From positions 1,440,501 through 1,504,500 of the forward strand of contig JAWRVZ010000075.1 in the NCBI GenBank assembly GCA_037043235.1: a stretch of DNA of 64,000 bases, in the 5' to 3' direction. The stretch is from Rhodeus uyekii. Lineage: Eukaryota > Chordata > Actinopteri > Cypriniformes > Acheilognathidae. The notes beneath the pieces are model-generated. The model did no database searches, was not told where the DNA came from, and was given only the letters and a program-made list of their open reading frames with translations. Shown here piece by piece: positions 45,745-58,143 of this stretch (position 1 is the first letter of the stretch; each line of letters starts with the position of its first letter). The position numbers and the translations under genes are program-made.

Positions 45745-48700
45745 ACCAATCACAACAGACTGAGCCATCTGACCAATCAGAGCAGAGTAGACCAATCACA
45801 ACAGACTGAACCATCTGACGAATCAGAGCAGAGCACACCAATCACAACAGACTGAACCATCTGACGAATCAGAGCAGAGTAGACCAATCACAACAGACTG
45901 AACCATCTGACCAATCAGAGCAGAGTAGATCAATCACAACAGACTGAGCCATCTGACCAATCAGAGCAGAGCACACCAATCACAACAGACTGAACCATCT
46001 GACGAATCAGAGCAGAGCACACCAATCACAACAGACTGAACCATCTGACGAATCAGAGCAGAGCACACCAATCACAACAGACTGAACCATCTGACCAATC
46101 AGAGCAGAGTAGACCAATCACAACAGACTGAACCATCTGACCAATCAGAGCAGAGCACACCAATCACAACAGACTGAACCATCTAACGAATCAGAGCAGA
46201 GCACACCAATCACAACAGACTGAACCATCTGACCAATCAGAGCAGAGCACACCAATCACAACAGACTGAACCATCTGACGAATCAGAGCAGAGCACACCA
46301 ATCACAACAGACTGAACCATCTGACCAATCAGAGCAGAGCAGACCAATCACAACAGACTGAACCATCTGACGAATCAGAGCAGAGCACACCAATCACAAC
46401 AGACTGAACCATCTGACCAATCAGAGCAGAGCACACCAATCACAACAGACTGAACCGTCTGACCAATCAGAGCAGAGCAGACCAATCACAACAGACTGAG
46501 CCGTCTGACCAATCAGAGCAGAGCAGATCAATCACAACAGACTGAACCGTCTGACCAATCAGAGCAGAGTAGATCAATCACAACAGACTGAACCATCTGA
46601 CCAATCAGAGCAGAGCAGATCAATCACAACAGACTGAACCATCTGACGAATCAGAGCAGAGCACACCAATCACAACAGACTGAGCCATCTGACCAATCAG
46701 AGCAGAGCAGACCAATTACAAAAGACTGAACCATCTGACCAATCAGAGCAGAGCAGACCAATTACAAAAGACTGAACCATCTGACCAATCAGAGCAGAGC
46801 ACACCAATCACAACAGACTGAACCATCTGACCAATCAGAGCAGAGCAGACCAATTACAAAAGACTGAACCATCTGACCAATCAGAGCAGAGCACACCAAT
46901 CACAACAGACTGAACCATCTGACCAATCAGAGCAGAGTAGACCAATCACAACAGACTGAACCATCTGACCAATCAGAGCAGAGCACACCAATCACAACAG
47001 ACTGAACCATCTGACCAATCAGAGCAGAGTAGACCAATCACAACAGACTGAACCATCTAACGAATCAGAGCAGAGCACACCAATCACAACAGACTGAACC
47101 ATCTGACCAATCAGAGCAGAGCAGATCAATCACTACAGACTGAACCATCTGACCAATCAGAGCAGAGTAGACCAATCACAACAGACTGAACCATCTAACG
47201 AATCAGAGCAGAGCACACCAATCACAACAGACTGAACCATCTGACCAATCAGAGCAGAGCAGATCAATCACTACAGACTGAACCATCTGACCAATCAGAG
47301 CAGAGCAGATCAATCACAACAGACTGAACCATCTGACGAATCAGAGCAGAGCACACCAATCACAACAGACTTAACCATCTGACCAATCAGAGCAGAGCAC
47401 ACCAATCACAACAGACTGAACCATCTGACGAATCAGAGCAGAGCACACCAATCACAACAGACTGAACCATCTGACCAATCAGAGCACACCAATCACAACA
47501 GACTGAACCATCTGACCAATCAGAGCAGAGCACACCAATCACAACAGACTGAGCCGTCTGACCAATCAGAGCAGAGCAGATCAATCACAACAGACTGAAC
47601 CATCTGACCAATCAGAGCAGAGTAGATCAATCACAACAGACTGAACCATCTGACCAATCAGAGCAGAGCAGATCAATCACAACAGACTGAACCATCTGAC
47701 GAATCAGAGCAGAGCACACCAATCACAACAGACTGAACCATCTGACCAATCAGAGCAGAGCAGACCAATCACAACAGACTGAACCATCTGACCAATCAGA
47801 GCAGAGTAGATCAATCACAACAGACTGAACCATCTGACGAATCAGAGCAGAGCACACCAATCACAACAGACTGAACCATCTGACCAATCAGAGCAGAGAA
47901 GACCAATCACAACAGACTGAACCATCTGACGAATCAGAGCAGAGCAGACCAATCACAACAGACTGAACCATCTGACGAATCAGAGCAGAGCACACCAATC
48001 ACAACAGACTGAACCATCTGACCAATCAGAGCAGAGAAGACCAATCACAACAGACTGAACCATCTGACCAATCAGAGCAGAGCAGACCAATCACAACAGA
48101 CTGAACCATCTGACGAATCAGAGCAGAGCACACCAATCACAACAGACTGAACCATCTGACCAATCAGAGCAGAGAAGACCAATCACAACAGACTGAACCA
48201 TCTGACCAATCAGAGCAGAGCAGACCAATCACAACAGACTGAACCATCTGACCAATCAGAGCAGAGAAGACCAATCACAACAGACTGAACCATCTGACCA
48301 ATCAGAGCAGAGAAGACCAATCACAACAGACTGAACCATCTGACCAATCAGAGCAGAGCACACCAATCACAACAGACTGAGCCGTCTGACCAATCAGAGC
48401 AGAGCACACCAATCACAACAGACTGAACCATCTGACCAATCAGAGCAGAGCAGACCAATTACAAAAGACTGAACCATCTGACCAATCAGAGCAGAGCACA
48501 CCAATCACAACAGACTGAACCATCTGACCAATCAGAGCAGAGCAGACCAATTACAAAAGACTGAACCATCTGACCAATCAGAGCAGAGCACACCAATCAC
48601 AACAGACTGAACCATCTGACCAATCAGAGCAGAGCACACCAATCACAACAGACTGAACCATCTGACCAATCAGAGCAGAGCACACCAATCACAACAGACT

Positions 48701-49343
48701 GAACCATCTGACCAATCAGAGCAGAGCACACCAATCACAACAGACTGAACCGTCTGACCAATCAGAGCAGAGCACACCAATCACAACAGACTGAACCATC
48801 TGACGAATCAGAGCAGAGCACACCAATCACAACAGACTGAACCGTCTGACCAATCAGAGCAGAGCACACCAATCACAACAGACTGGACCATCTGACGAAT
48901 CAGAGCAGAGCAGACCAATCACAACAGACTGAGCCGTCTGACCAATCAGAGCAGAGTAGATCAATCACAACAGACTGAACCATCTGACGAATCAGAGCAG
49001 AGCACACCAATCACAACAGACTGAACCATCTGACCAATCAGAGCAGAGCAGACCAATCACAACAGACTGAACCATCTGACGAATCAGAGCAGAGCACACC
49101 AATCACAACAGACTGAACCATCTGACGAATCAGAGCAGAGCACACCAATCACAACAGACTGAACCATCTGACCAATCAGAGCAGAGCACACCAATCACAA
49201 CAGACTGAACCATCTGACCAATCAGAGCAGAGCACACCAATCACAACAGACTGAACCGTCTGACCAATCAGAGCAGAGTAGATCAATCACAACAGACTGA
49301 GCCGTCTGACCAATCAGAGCAGAGTAGATCAATCACAACAGAC
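45745..49343. repeat. 46-bp satellite-like tandem array: 78 full units and a partial one
   Basis: The unit is ACCAATCACAACAGACTGAA-CCATCTGACCAATCAGAGCA-GAGCAC, 46 bp. From 45745 to 49328 the length fits 78 units (one unit near 47480 is 5 bp short), plus a partial unit ending at GACAG. Units differ at a few positions only (ACC/ATC, GAA/GAG, CATCT/CGTCT, GACC/GACG/AACG, CAC/CAG/TAG/AAG). Most units carry two CCAATCA motifs, 27 and 19 bp apart. A three-unit block repeats in tandem at about 46987-47262. Since 46 is not a multiple of three, the long minus-strand frame (47387-47584) is an artefact. There is no spacer diversity, so it is not a CRISPR array. Confidence 0.97.
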
Positions 49344-49435
49344 AGAGTCATCTTCTTTTTTTTTTTTTTACTGTGGATGCATGTAAAAATTGTTGGAGAC
49401 TTCAAAAAAAAAATATTTTTAACATCATTGGAATA
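49344..49435. mobile_element. right flank of the element hosting the array
   Basis: After a T run, TACTGTGGATGCATGTAAAA and TTGTTGGAGACTTCAAAA align with GACCTTGGATGCATGTAGAC and TTGTAGGAAACTCCAAAA in the 61.2-kb copy. The outer end is decayed. Confidence 0.65.
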
Positions 49436-50364
49436 GATGTTTTCATTAATTCTAAAAGTGTTGCAATGTCACAGTCAGTCTAGGTGAAGTTTAACAATGA
49501 AATATCAGTTGTTATTTAATCATTTCGATTTTGGAGTGAACCATTTCTTTAATACAAAAAGTGCAATCCTCAGGTAGAGAAAAATCCCCCCATTTCTAGC
49601 TAAACAAACATCATGCCAAGTACCACATAAGGTCTGGCTAGAGAGATTTTAGGCCTCAAATGAATGAGCGAGACTTTGGTCATGCTAAATTAGATCCTGC
49701 GTACAGCAGAAATGTGGCTTATTTCATTTTCTTTTGCTGTGGGAACTGAGTTCTGTGGGTAATACAGCTCCACAGGGTATGACATCAGAACAGACAGATA
49801 GATATATAGAGAGAGACAGATTCAGTGCAGAAGACGTGAAGTCATGAGAGTTACATTGAAGAGTGTTAAAGATGATGCCAAAAACGGAAAGTGCAGGAGA
49901 GACAAAAGAGTTACAATCAAAGGAAATAACGGTTTTGAGGAATTTTTAGAGTCATACGTTGTATAGAAAGAGAAAATAAGAGAGAGAGAGAGAGAGACGG
50001 AAAGCATGTGTGACAGCACTGAAAGTAATGTCAGGGAGCCTAATTGCATTAGCATGTAATGATGACGATGACATCACAATGAGCCCCTCAATTAATCACA
50101 TCCCACTGAACTCTAATGGAACTCTATTGGATGGCATAATCGGGACGAGTCCCCAGAGTCTGATGAGAATCCAACTAGGTAAACTGTACAAAAATACTGA
50201 AATAACAAATAACAAGCAAATAATAATTTTATAAAGAAAATGTTTTGCATTGTGACACTATTGTCAGAATAATTTTCATGATTTCTTACCCAAATTCTCA
50301 TTACTAAGATGTTTTTATTCAAGTTTTTAATTAAAATGCAAAAAAAAGAAAAAAGAATATAATT
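49436..50364. other. non-coding DNA with (GA)n at 49979-49996
   Basis: A possible fragment of the TTAA-ended family at 49500-49560. Purine-rich 49790-50000. Frames 49822-50055 and 50010-50234 overlap on opposite strands and carry no domain. Confidence 0.4.
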
Positions 50365-50790
50365 TTTACTGTAAAATACTGTAAAAATGCTACAATAAAA
50401 ACATGTTAATTGTTAACTGTACCATATACAGTGAAAAACTGTAAATGACTTAAACTTTTTTTTACTGTAAAAATTACGAATTACCAAACTATATATGAAA
50501 AAAAGCAATAAAAGGATATTTCCAGCATTACACTTCACATATGATAACTTTTTTTTTTGTTATCAGTAATGTACATTTGATTAACCAAGTGGCTTTCTCT
50601 TGTCCCACCTGTATTATTTTAGTGGTTTTCTGTATATTTTAGGTTAAAAGGCAGATTTTAGTAGCTAAATGTTATTTTTTCACGTAATGAAATATATGGT
50701 TGAAATATACCTTGTAAAGCATGCAGGCATTCAGTAGAACTGCGAACACTGTCACAGTATTTTTACAGTGAATTTCTTTTTTTACAGTAA
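50365..50790. mobile_element. possible MITE with TTTACTGTAAAA ends
   Basis: TTTTTACTGTAAAATACTGT at about 50365-50385 and CACAGTATTTTTACAGTG / TTTTTTTACAGTAATTTTTG at about 50752-50793 are inverted relatives. The interior is AT-rich. Low-complexity pairing could mislead, so confidence is limited. Confidence 0.4.
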
Positions 50791-52660
50791 TTTTTGTCAA
50801 AATTACAAAAAGACAGTTTGATTTTAATCTATTATGAAATGTTGGGTGATGCAATGAAAATAATGATGCAATGCTAAAAAAATACTTTAAAAAGAATCTT
50901 TCAGAACAATATATTTTCTCTTTTTCATTTAGGGGTCAAAAACAGATCAGGCATGCTTTGGGAGTTTCAATATACGGCCATGGCGAAGACAAGCTTCGTG
51001 TGATTGAGTCATCAGGCCTGAAATACCCTGACAGTCTTTTCTGAGAGGATTTTCTGATACATCTCAAGAAGTTTGAGTGTATTAAATAAGAGTATTATGT
51101 TCAGCTCCACACAAAAAAACGCACAAGGACTGACCTCATCTAAGAAGTTTTGCTGAAGAGCATAAATTATGACAGGATTTATCTATAAAAGTTTCATTCT
51201 CGTTCTTTTTTCAAAGTCTTTTACTTTGTCAAACTCTTTTAAACCTAGAAGTTAAGAGGCTTATGAAAAGAAAATGAAAGTTCATTGAGAGTGAATGTAT
51301 AACACAGTGAGTCACTGATTTTTACGTCATGTTCTCAGAGAAGATCTGCAAGACATTTCAGCCAAATAGGATGAACCGCACACGGATCTGACAGCCCCTG
51401 ATGTCACATATGATTAAATTAACTTCACATTTCAGGGGTGGACTAAAATTACTCTGCAATACAAAACAGGGGCAGGATTTATGTGTCGAATTTAATCCTC
51501 CTCGTTCTACGGATTTGAGATCTAAAAAAAAAACAAAGCATGAGTGATTATTAAAGCTCCTTGGAAGCAACCCATTCAAGCGGGTTACGCTGATTACATT
51601 ACAAACTGTGTCACAAGAAAGGCAGCAGGTCCGTTCGTTCTCAAGTCTGTTCTTTCACTAAAACTGCCTTGGGTCACGTGGAGGTTCAGTGGAAGATTAA
51701 AGCAAAACATTTAGGGTGAGTCTCATAAAAATTGTATATTTGGGAGGGAAAACGTTTTCCTCACAATGCAAAAAAACGTAGGCATGTTAATATTTTCACC
51801 CCAAATGTTTTTTTTAAGACAGTTATCTACAAAATATCAGTTTATATTTCCAAATACTCCTTTTGTCATCAATTGTAATAATCCAGTGGGATTTTTTTGT
51901 GCACGAGGAGTCTGACAGCAGCCGGTGATCCACACGGAGATCTGATCTCACCATCATCAAGTCCATCTGATTTCATAAAGAAACAGAAAATACTGGGACA
52001 AAATGGCCTCTCATATAGTGATTGATACTGAATTAATTTTTCTTCCACTTCTTTTTGCACTTGAACGGACAAATACAAACAAATATATGTCAAAATAACC
52101 TCACAATACGGTCAGTTATGTCTTAGGTGAACGGAAACAGCTGAGAAAGAAAACACATGTGTAACAGTGTATTGTATCCGTGCCGCTTTTAAAGTGACAG
52201 AAGCCTAATAAACCTACTGTTGTCTCAATAAAAACTTTAATCAAACAACAAAAGATAAAGAGAAATTCACTCGCTGTTCTTGACTGAATAACTCTTGTAA
52301 TAAATATATTGGTAATATATATATTTTATAAAGTGCAGTGTTCTTTTATATTTGATTAGTTTCAGTACCTGAAAATGTTGTTTATTTCGATCCTATCTTT
52401 GTTCAGATGCATTTATATGTGCTAATTTGTAATCATATTTGTTAAAATTCAAACGATACCCAACCCCACTGCTCAGTCATACATAGTGGCCCAAAATACA
52501 GCAGAAGCCATTGTCATGTTAACCTTAATGAGACCAGTCTGTCTGGAAAACAGAGCAGATTACAAGGATGTGACACAAAGAGACTGTGACCCCCAAAAAG
52601 AGATTACAGAGAGAATGAGGTGACGGAGAAAGACACACAAAGAGCACAATGTTCACAAAA
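50791..52660. other. unique non-coding DNA
   Basis: No domain-bearing frame and no recognised repeat. Stretches at 50930-51060 and 51355-51700 are more balanced in composition and may be conserved non-coding DNA. Confidence 0.4.
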
Positions 52661-52800
52661 TGTGTTGCTCAATGAACTAACAATCAACTCTTTATATAAT
52701 ATTTTATATCAACTAATGTTAACAAAGATCAATAATGACTGTAACAAATTGTTGGAATAGCTTGTTGGTGCATTAACTAACATTCAGAAATGTGGCCTTA
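52661..52800. repeat. decayed 'ATTAACTAACATT' type repeat
   Basis: TCAACTAATGTTAACAAAGA and GTGCATTAACTAACATTCAG resemble a common fish DNA repeat, also echoed inside the 2.0-2.7 kb element (CTCTTAACATTAGTTAATGC). Short and degraded. Confidence 0.35.
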
Positions 52801-52907
52801 TTGTGTTACTAAATATTTGTTCACTGAAATGTTCATTATTTGTACATTTATATTATATTTGAAAAATGTGTTATATATGTATATACATATATATAAATAT
52901 GTACACG

Positions 52908-53395
52908 CAGTGATACCTTGAGATACGAGCGTTCCGACATACGAGTATTCCGAGATACGAGCAAGCATTTGAGCATGTTTTTGCTTTGAGATACGAGTAA
53001 ATATTTGAGATACGAGCAGCTTACAGACGCTAGAGGTGTTCAGCACTCGGAGCAGCTCAAGCTCCTCATTTATGGGTAATTGCATATGATCTCCACTAGA
53101 GGCAGCTTGGTTTTACAGCGGGGGTTACCGGGGGCAACGAGTGATTCACCAGTATTAAGCTGGGAGCAGCACGAGTTATGAGTGTTCAATAATAATAAAT
53201 ATGAGCTGAGTCTATCCAATACACAACAGGGGAAGAAACACTACACTTCTGTATTGTGTTTGCGTTACGTTATCCCACCCTAGGGAGTTTTTTAGAATAT
53301 CAATTTTTTTTCTGTTATTTCTTATGGAAAAAATTTATTTGAGATACAAGCTCATCCTGGAACGGATTAAGCTCGTATCTCAAGGTATTACTGTA
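52908..53395. mobile_element. pogo/Tigger-type MITE, copy C
   Basis: The body 52908-53393 begins CAGTGATACCTTGAGATACG and ends TATCTCAAGGTATTACTG, followed by TA. The left flank reads CG where TA is expected. It is closest to copy A: both share GGTAATTGCATATGATCTCC and GGGAGCAGCACGAGTTATGA. Shorter than A because the (TG)n region is missing. Confidence 0.8.
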
Positions 53396-54606
53396 TATAT
53401 ATAGATATATTGTAGGGTTATAACAATATTCAAACTCCCTGCAAAAAGTAGTGCACGAATAGTGAATTGAGTTCTCTTTTGCACCTTCTTGCTCTGACAA
53501 GTAAACACAAAATTAGGTCAAAATAACCTTGTAAACACAATCAGTTATGTCTTAAGTGAATGTAAACACCTAGACAGAAACAGTGCAGCTTTATATTCTT
53601 ACTATGACTTTCTATCTAAGATGCTTTAAGAGAAAGAATATATGAAACAGTTACTGAGAATATGGAGAAACTTCTCAACAATGCAACTTTCCCTCGGGGT
53701 GGTTGTGCGAAGTACAGAAAGCATAGAAATTTCCTCAAACTGTTAACTCATTCCCTGAGTGTGTGGTGTAAAACCATCCCGTCTGCTTGTTGCCGAGCTG
53801 AACGCGTCTCATTCGGAGATGCTCCCGGCGGGAGGCAGAGATTACAGAGGAGAGCCACGCGCGCACATGCCGCGAGACGAGGGGAGTAGTCATTTGTTCC
53901 CATGGAGACAGTGCAGGGAAAGTCGAGACCTCCAATGGGGGCACATGCTGGGTGGGAACGTAGGGAAAGGGAGGGGAGAGTCTCTTCCAAAATCTGCCAT
54001 CAGCAATATTACACGCGGTGTAGCGTCTCACAATTTCCCCTCTAAGCATCCGTGATTATGTTAAGCCACTCTAACACACGAGAGGAAGACAAAGGCGGTG
54101 TTTTGGCTGTCAACGGCTGAGGTGAACATGTGCCTCACTGTCAACTCCACACAACACAACCTCTACTCAACACATTCTGGTTGCAACAACTACAAAACGC
54201 TGGTTTTCTTCAGAGTTGAAAATAAAACAACGTTTATTTCAGTCTTTCAACTTCAAAACTTCACGTTTAATTCATTTTCTCGTGACATTTACTAGCAATT
54301 TCTGAGTGAAAATGTCTTCCAAACATATGTTACTAAATGTTGTGCTGGCAGAATGCAACAAAACACATCCAGGTTTTCATGATACTCTGGTTCCAAGAGC
54401 CTTGGGATTTATTTAATGTCTTTATTTTATATCCATTAGGCAAAATTTGATTGCATAGTAAAATGACAGTCATGAGCATTGGTGTAAAACGTATTTAGGT
54501 TACAGTACAGATACCAATAAACATTTTACTTTAAAAGAACCAACACAGAAAACTGAGAGAAAGTAAAATATCCACAATTTAGTGCACAATTTAAATGGTT
54601 AATAAA
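53396..54606. other. non-coding DNA with CpG-rich segment at 53770-54045
   Basis: 53770-54045 has clustered CpGs (GAACGCGTCTCATTCGGAG, GCCACGCGCGCACATGCCGC) and overlapping frames on both strands, as expected of a small CpG island rather than a coding exon. No TATA box or donor stands out. The rest is AT-rich. Confidence 0.35.
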
Positions 54607-54875
54607 AGTCAAGTCAGCTTTATTTATATAGCGCTTTTTACAATAGAGATTGTTTCTTTACAGAGATAACAGGAAAATAATGCAACAAAGCTTAAGAAAT
54701 TTCAGTGTTGATTCATTTCCTTTGTAAAAATCATTAGTTATTCATTTACGGTAGTTAGTTTATCCATACAGCAGCTCTGGTGAAAACAGTGATGTCATCA
54801 TCCAGGTCAGATCTCATATAATTTTGTCAGAGCAGGCCAATCTATAATATTGATGAATATTAAATGAAACTTTGC
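54607..54875 (-). repeat. dispersed retroposon-like repeat, copy 3
   Basis: AAGTCAAGTCAGCTTTATTT, ATATAGCGCTTTTTACAATA and AACAGGAAAATAATGCAACA match copy 2 at 37938. A ~12-bp deletion removes the AAAGCA block after GATTGTTTC. Confidence 0.75.
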
Positions 54876-57064
54876 AAAGCTTTTCGAATTCGACTTTTAA
54901 AACAGTGAGGTATTTTCTCGTTTTAGTGCTTTTGACCTGGCAGCAATTGTTAAAATTAAAATGTTTTTTTTATTTTTTATTAAGGTTACTATTATTTAAA
55001 TTGAAAACTAAAAATAATAAAGCCAAAAAAAAAAATTTAAAATAAAATTAAAATAAAATTGATTAAAATTAAAGTAAAACATTACAATTAAATTACATTA
55101 AAGCAAAAAATACATTTAAATTAAAGATAAATTAAAGAAATTAAAATCTATTAAAAAGTGTATAATGATTAAATTTTAACAATAAATAAAATAAATGATT
55201 AAGATTAAAATAAAGTTAAAAATTAAACAAAATTTTAAGTCAAATTTATTGAAACCTCACCATACATCCCTGCATGAGTGTTCTGTGAACAGGCATTTTT
55301 GTATAAAACAAATTGGAATATTAATAAAAATCCTAAAAAACTACATAAAATGTCCTCAGAACTGAAAATAAGCGTATACTTGCTTGCATACTAGCATACC
55401 GCATTTTAAAGCTCTTTGCACATTAATGCTCTTCTGTCTCGCTCCCTCTCCAGCAGATTCTGAGTAAATAGCCATCAGCGCTATAAAGATCACCAATAAA
55501 GTCATTAGGCCAGTTAGCTGAAAAGTAACCTCCATGCAAGACTGTTATAAACACACCTCGCTAATGCTAATCTAATCAGCAGACATAAACACAATCAATG
55601 ACGTCTAGAAGTAACACAGAACTCTGACTGAGCCGTAAACTGCATCCAAAGCCCTTTAACTGGTTTAGGGCCTCCGCTAATGACGGCTCAGGGAATGATA
55701 GGTGCCCGCAAGCATGGAAGAATGGGACATTGCTATTAGATGTGCAGATCTCAGGTGATGACATTAGCCGTTTACTCCTGCAGATGTCAAAACAAAAGTC
55801 TTCTAGATTACAAGTGCATTCTTATCTAACAACGACGAATAATATAGATATGGGACTTGATTAAAATAACAGCTATGATCAAATACGATGCATTAAATGC
55901 TAAATACTATAGTAAATGCAAAAATAACTCTAGAATTGAGAACCATTTGTACATGATGAGACAAACTTCTGTTCTCATAGCTGTGGTATAACTCGTTAAT
56001 GCTCTGCTTAGCATGTATTTCCATATGGATAATTAAGTAGCGGTTTATTTGAAGTCCGCAGAGAAGTTCTCTCAGCTCGCGGAAGACCAAAAGTTGTACA
56101 CAATTATTAATTTATGAGTATAAACCACATTCTGTTGGCATACACAGTTTGCAGAGTGATGCACTTTTCAACCCCACGGCGAGTATTTAACATTTACTTC
56201 TGTTTTATAGTAATACCTGAAATCATCAGAGTAGTGCCATCGCATTTACTTGTCTTCACATTTCTGATTATGATTCACTATTTTTCTGGTTATTGGAGAA
56301 CCAGCTTTGATTAAAAATGGCAGCTCTGACTGTAAACAAATCCCAACTCGTGCAAACAAATCAATAAGTTCAGATCAAAGCGTGCCGTTTCAACACAAAC
56401 ACTCTCAATGCACTATGATTATATCACGCTCTGCTGGAATATAATGTTTTGAGCGGCCAAAGGATTCTCCCCGCTAGAGTCGGTTACTCCAGCGCCTTGA
56501 GGGAGGATCAAGGATATAATGCATTAATCAAAGCACACAATACAACAGTATCATGGGAATTTGAACCAAATCAGAGTCAAAACAAGCATCAGCTTGTGTG
56601 GATCTGTGTGTCAATAATGGGGTTTATTGATGGTGATGTGACATCTAGATGAATACTCCAAAGTGTGTGTGTGTTTTTGTTCTGGTTACGGCGCCAAAGA
56701 CTCACACAAACTCAAGTCACACTAAACACAACAGTGTTTTCCTGAATGAGCCCTGCCATGAAATCAGAAGTGAAGTTTCTGTGGCTTTTAGCTCATGTCT
56801 CTTTGAGTGTGACATCATTTGTATACTAAAGCACTCCTAAACATCGACCAAATAAAATTTGGACACATATGCCTTTAAAATCATCCTTTGCTGTCAGGGC
56901 AAACGGACCAACAATACAAATATACCATGTTTGCAGGGGGACTATATGCAAGTGCTCTGTAAAATGAGAATGTTTCTCACTATGTTGCTTATTGGTTAAA
57001 AACAGGTTGGGTTAAAACGTTTTACACACCACACCTAAAAAAGAGAAAAAAGTTCTTTAATTTC
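54876..57064. other. AT-rich then mixed non-coding DNA; possible conserved element at 55430-55790
   Basis: 54960-55250 is A/T low-complexity sequence. 55430-55790 is compositionally balanced with clustered TAAT motifs (CTCGCTAATGCTAATCTAAT, CCGCTAATGACGG), the kind of content seen in developmental enhancers. No gene. Frames at 55576-55764, 56114-56314 and 56449-56652 have no domains. Confidence 0.4.
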
Positions 57065-57182
57065 GCTGGGCTGTTTCAACTCATGTTTGGGTCAAAAGTC
57101 AAAAGTACTTGACGTACAATGAATACATAATGGTTTGACCCAACCCAACCTTTGACCCAAACATGGGTTGAAACAGCCCAGC
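57065..57182. mobile_element. fold-back MITE with ~33-bp arms
   Basis: The left arm 57065-57098 (GCTGGGCTGTTTCAACTCAT…) and the right arm 57150-57182 (…ATGGGTTGAAACAGCCCAGC) are near-perfect reverse complements around a ~51-nt loop. A fish MITE family with such arms is common. Flanks AAAAAAG and TTTTTTTAGAGTG suggest the wider ends. Confidence 0.75.
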
Positions 57183-57382
57183 ATTTTTTTAGAGTGCTGG
57201 CCTGTTATTCAAAATAATTAAATAGTTATACAATCAAATCAAGCGTTTCATAAACATAGGCATTAACTTGTTTTAAAGAATGTTTTGCCACTTTGATGCT
57301 GTAACAGTGCTGTTACTGTTAACAAAAAATATGAACATTGTCTGTAAATGAAATAAAGCTAAAATATATATAATCGTTTATA

Positions 57383-58143
57383 TACAGTAATACCTCGGTT
57401 TACGAGTTTAATTCGCTCCAAGAGCAAGCTCGTAAACCAAAATGCTTGTACACCAAAACAAATTTCCCCATAAGAATGCACTAAAAATCAATTAATTCGT
57501 TCCACATGACCACAAATGCCCATTTTAAATTTTTTGTTTTTGTTTTACCCTATTAATTGCAGTTAAAATTGTAACCATTAAGATCGCATATAAATACTAA
57601 TTAATAATTGACAATTAAACTAAAAATACTTGACAATTTACTGTAATGCACTTCAGGTTTGAGCAGCCTGCTTGGAGGAGAGAGAGGAGGGAGGAGGGGG
57701 GAGCGGGGAAAGCAAGGATGAAAGCAAATTAGTGAATTTATTATAATAGTACAGAAAACAAACAAAGTGATAATCCAGAGACAAAAAGTCGCGGAACATG
57801 GGAGCCACGAACGAACGAATTCACGGGAGTGAATTTATTTATTTTATTAGTGTAAATCACTAATAAAAGTATCACTGTGGTGAATGATGCAGCCAATGAA
57901 TGAGTTAAGGGGTTATAAAGGGGTTGGAACCTCCTGACTGTGTTATGAGAGGCTGTCATTAGGATATTTCTAGTAAAAATGCGCACAAGGATGCTGAGCG
58001 TTAGGACTTTTCCCACACAAAACTGCGCATGGGTGTGGGAAATTTTTTCTCGTACACCGATACAATGCTCGTACACCGATTCGACCCTCCATGCTCATAC
58101 ACCGATTTGCTCGTATACCAAGTCTAACCGAGGTATTAATGTA
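57383..58143. mobile_element. pogo/Tigger-type MITE, copy D (third subfamily)
   Basis: The body 57385-58141 begins CAGTAATACCTCGGTTTACG and ends CTAACCGAGGTATTAATG, flanked by TA on both sides. Motifs TCGTAAACCAAAA near the left end and CTCGTACACCGATT near the right recur. No transposase. The 111-codon minus frame inside has no domain. Confidence 0.85.

Noticed and set aside
47387..47584. 65-codon minus-strand open frame with repeated Ser-Asp-Trp-Ser-Asp-Gly segments
   Set aside because: It is a read-through of the 46-bp array; 46 is not a multiple of three and unit variants only locally avoid stops.
45745..49343. CRISPR-like direct repeat array
   Set aside because: Units are contiguous with no variable spacers, and the surroundings are vertebrate repeats.
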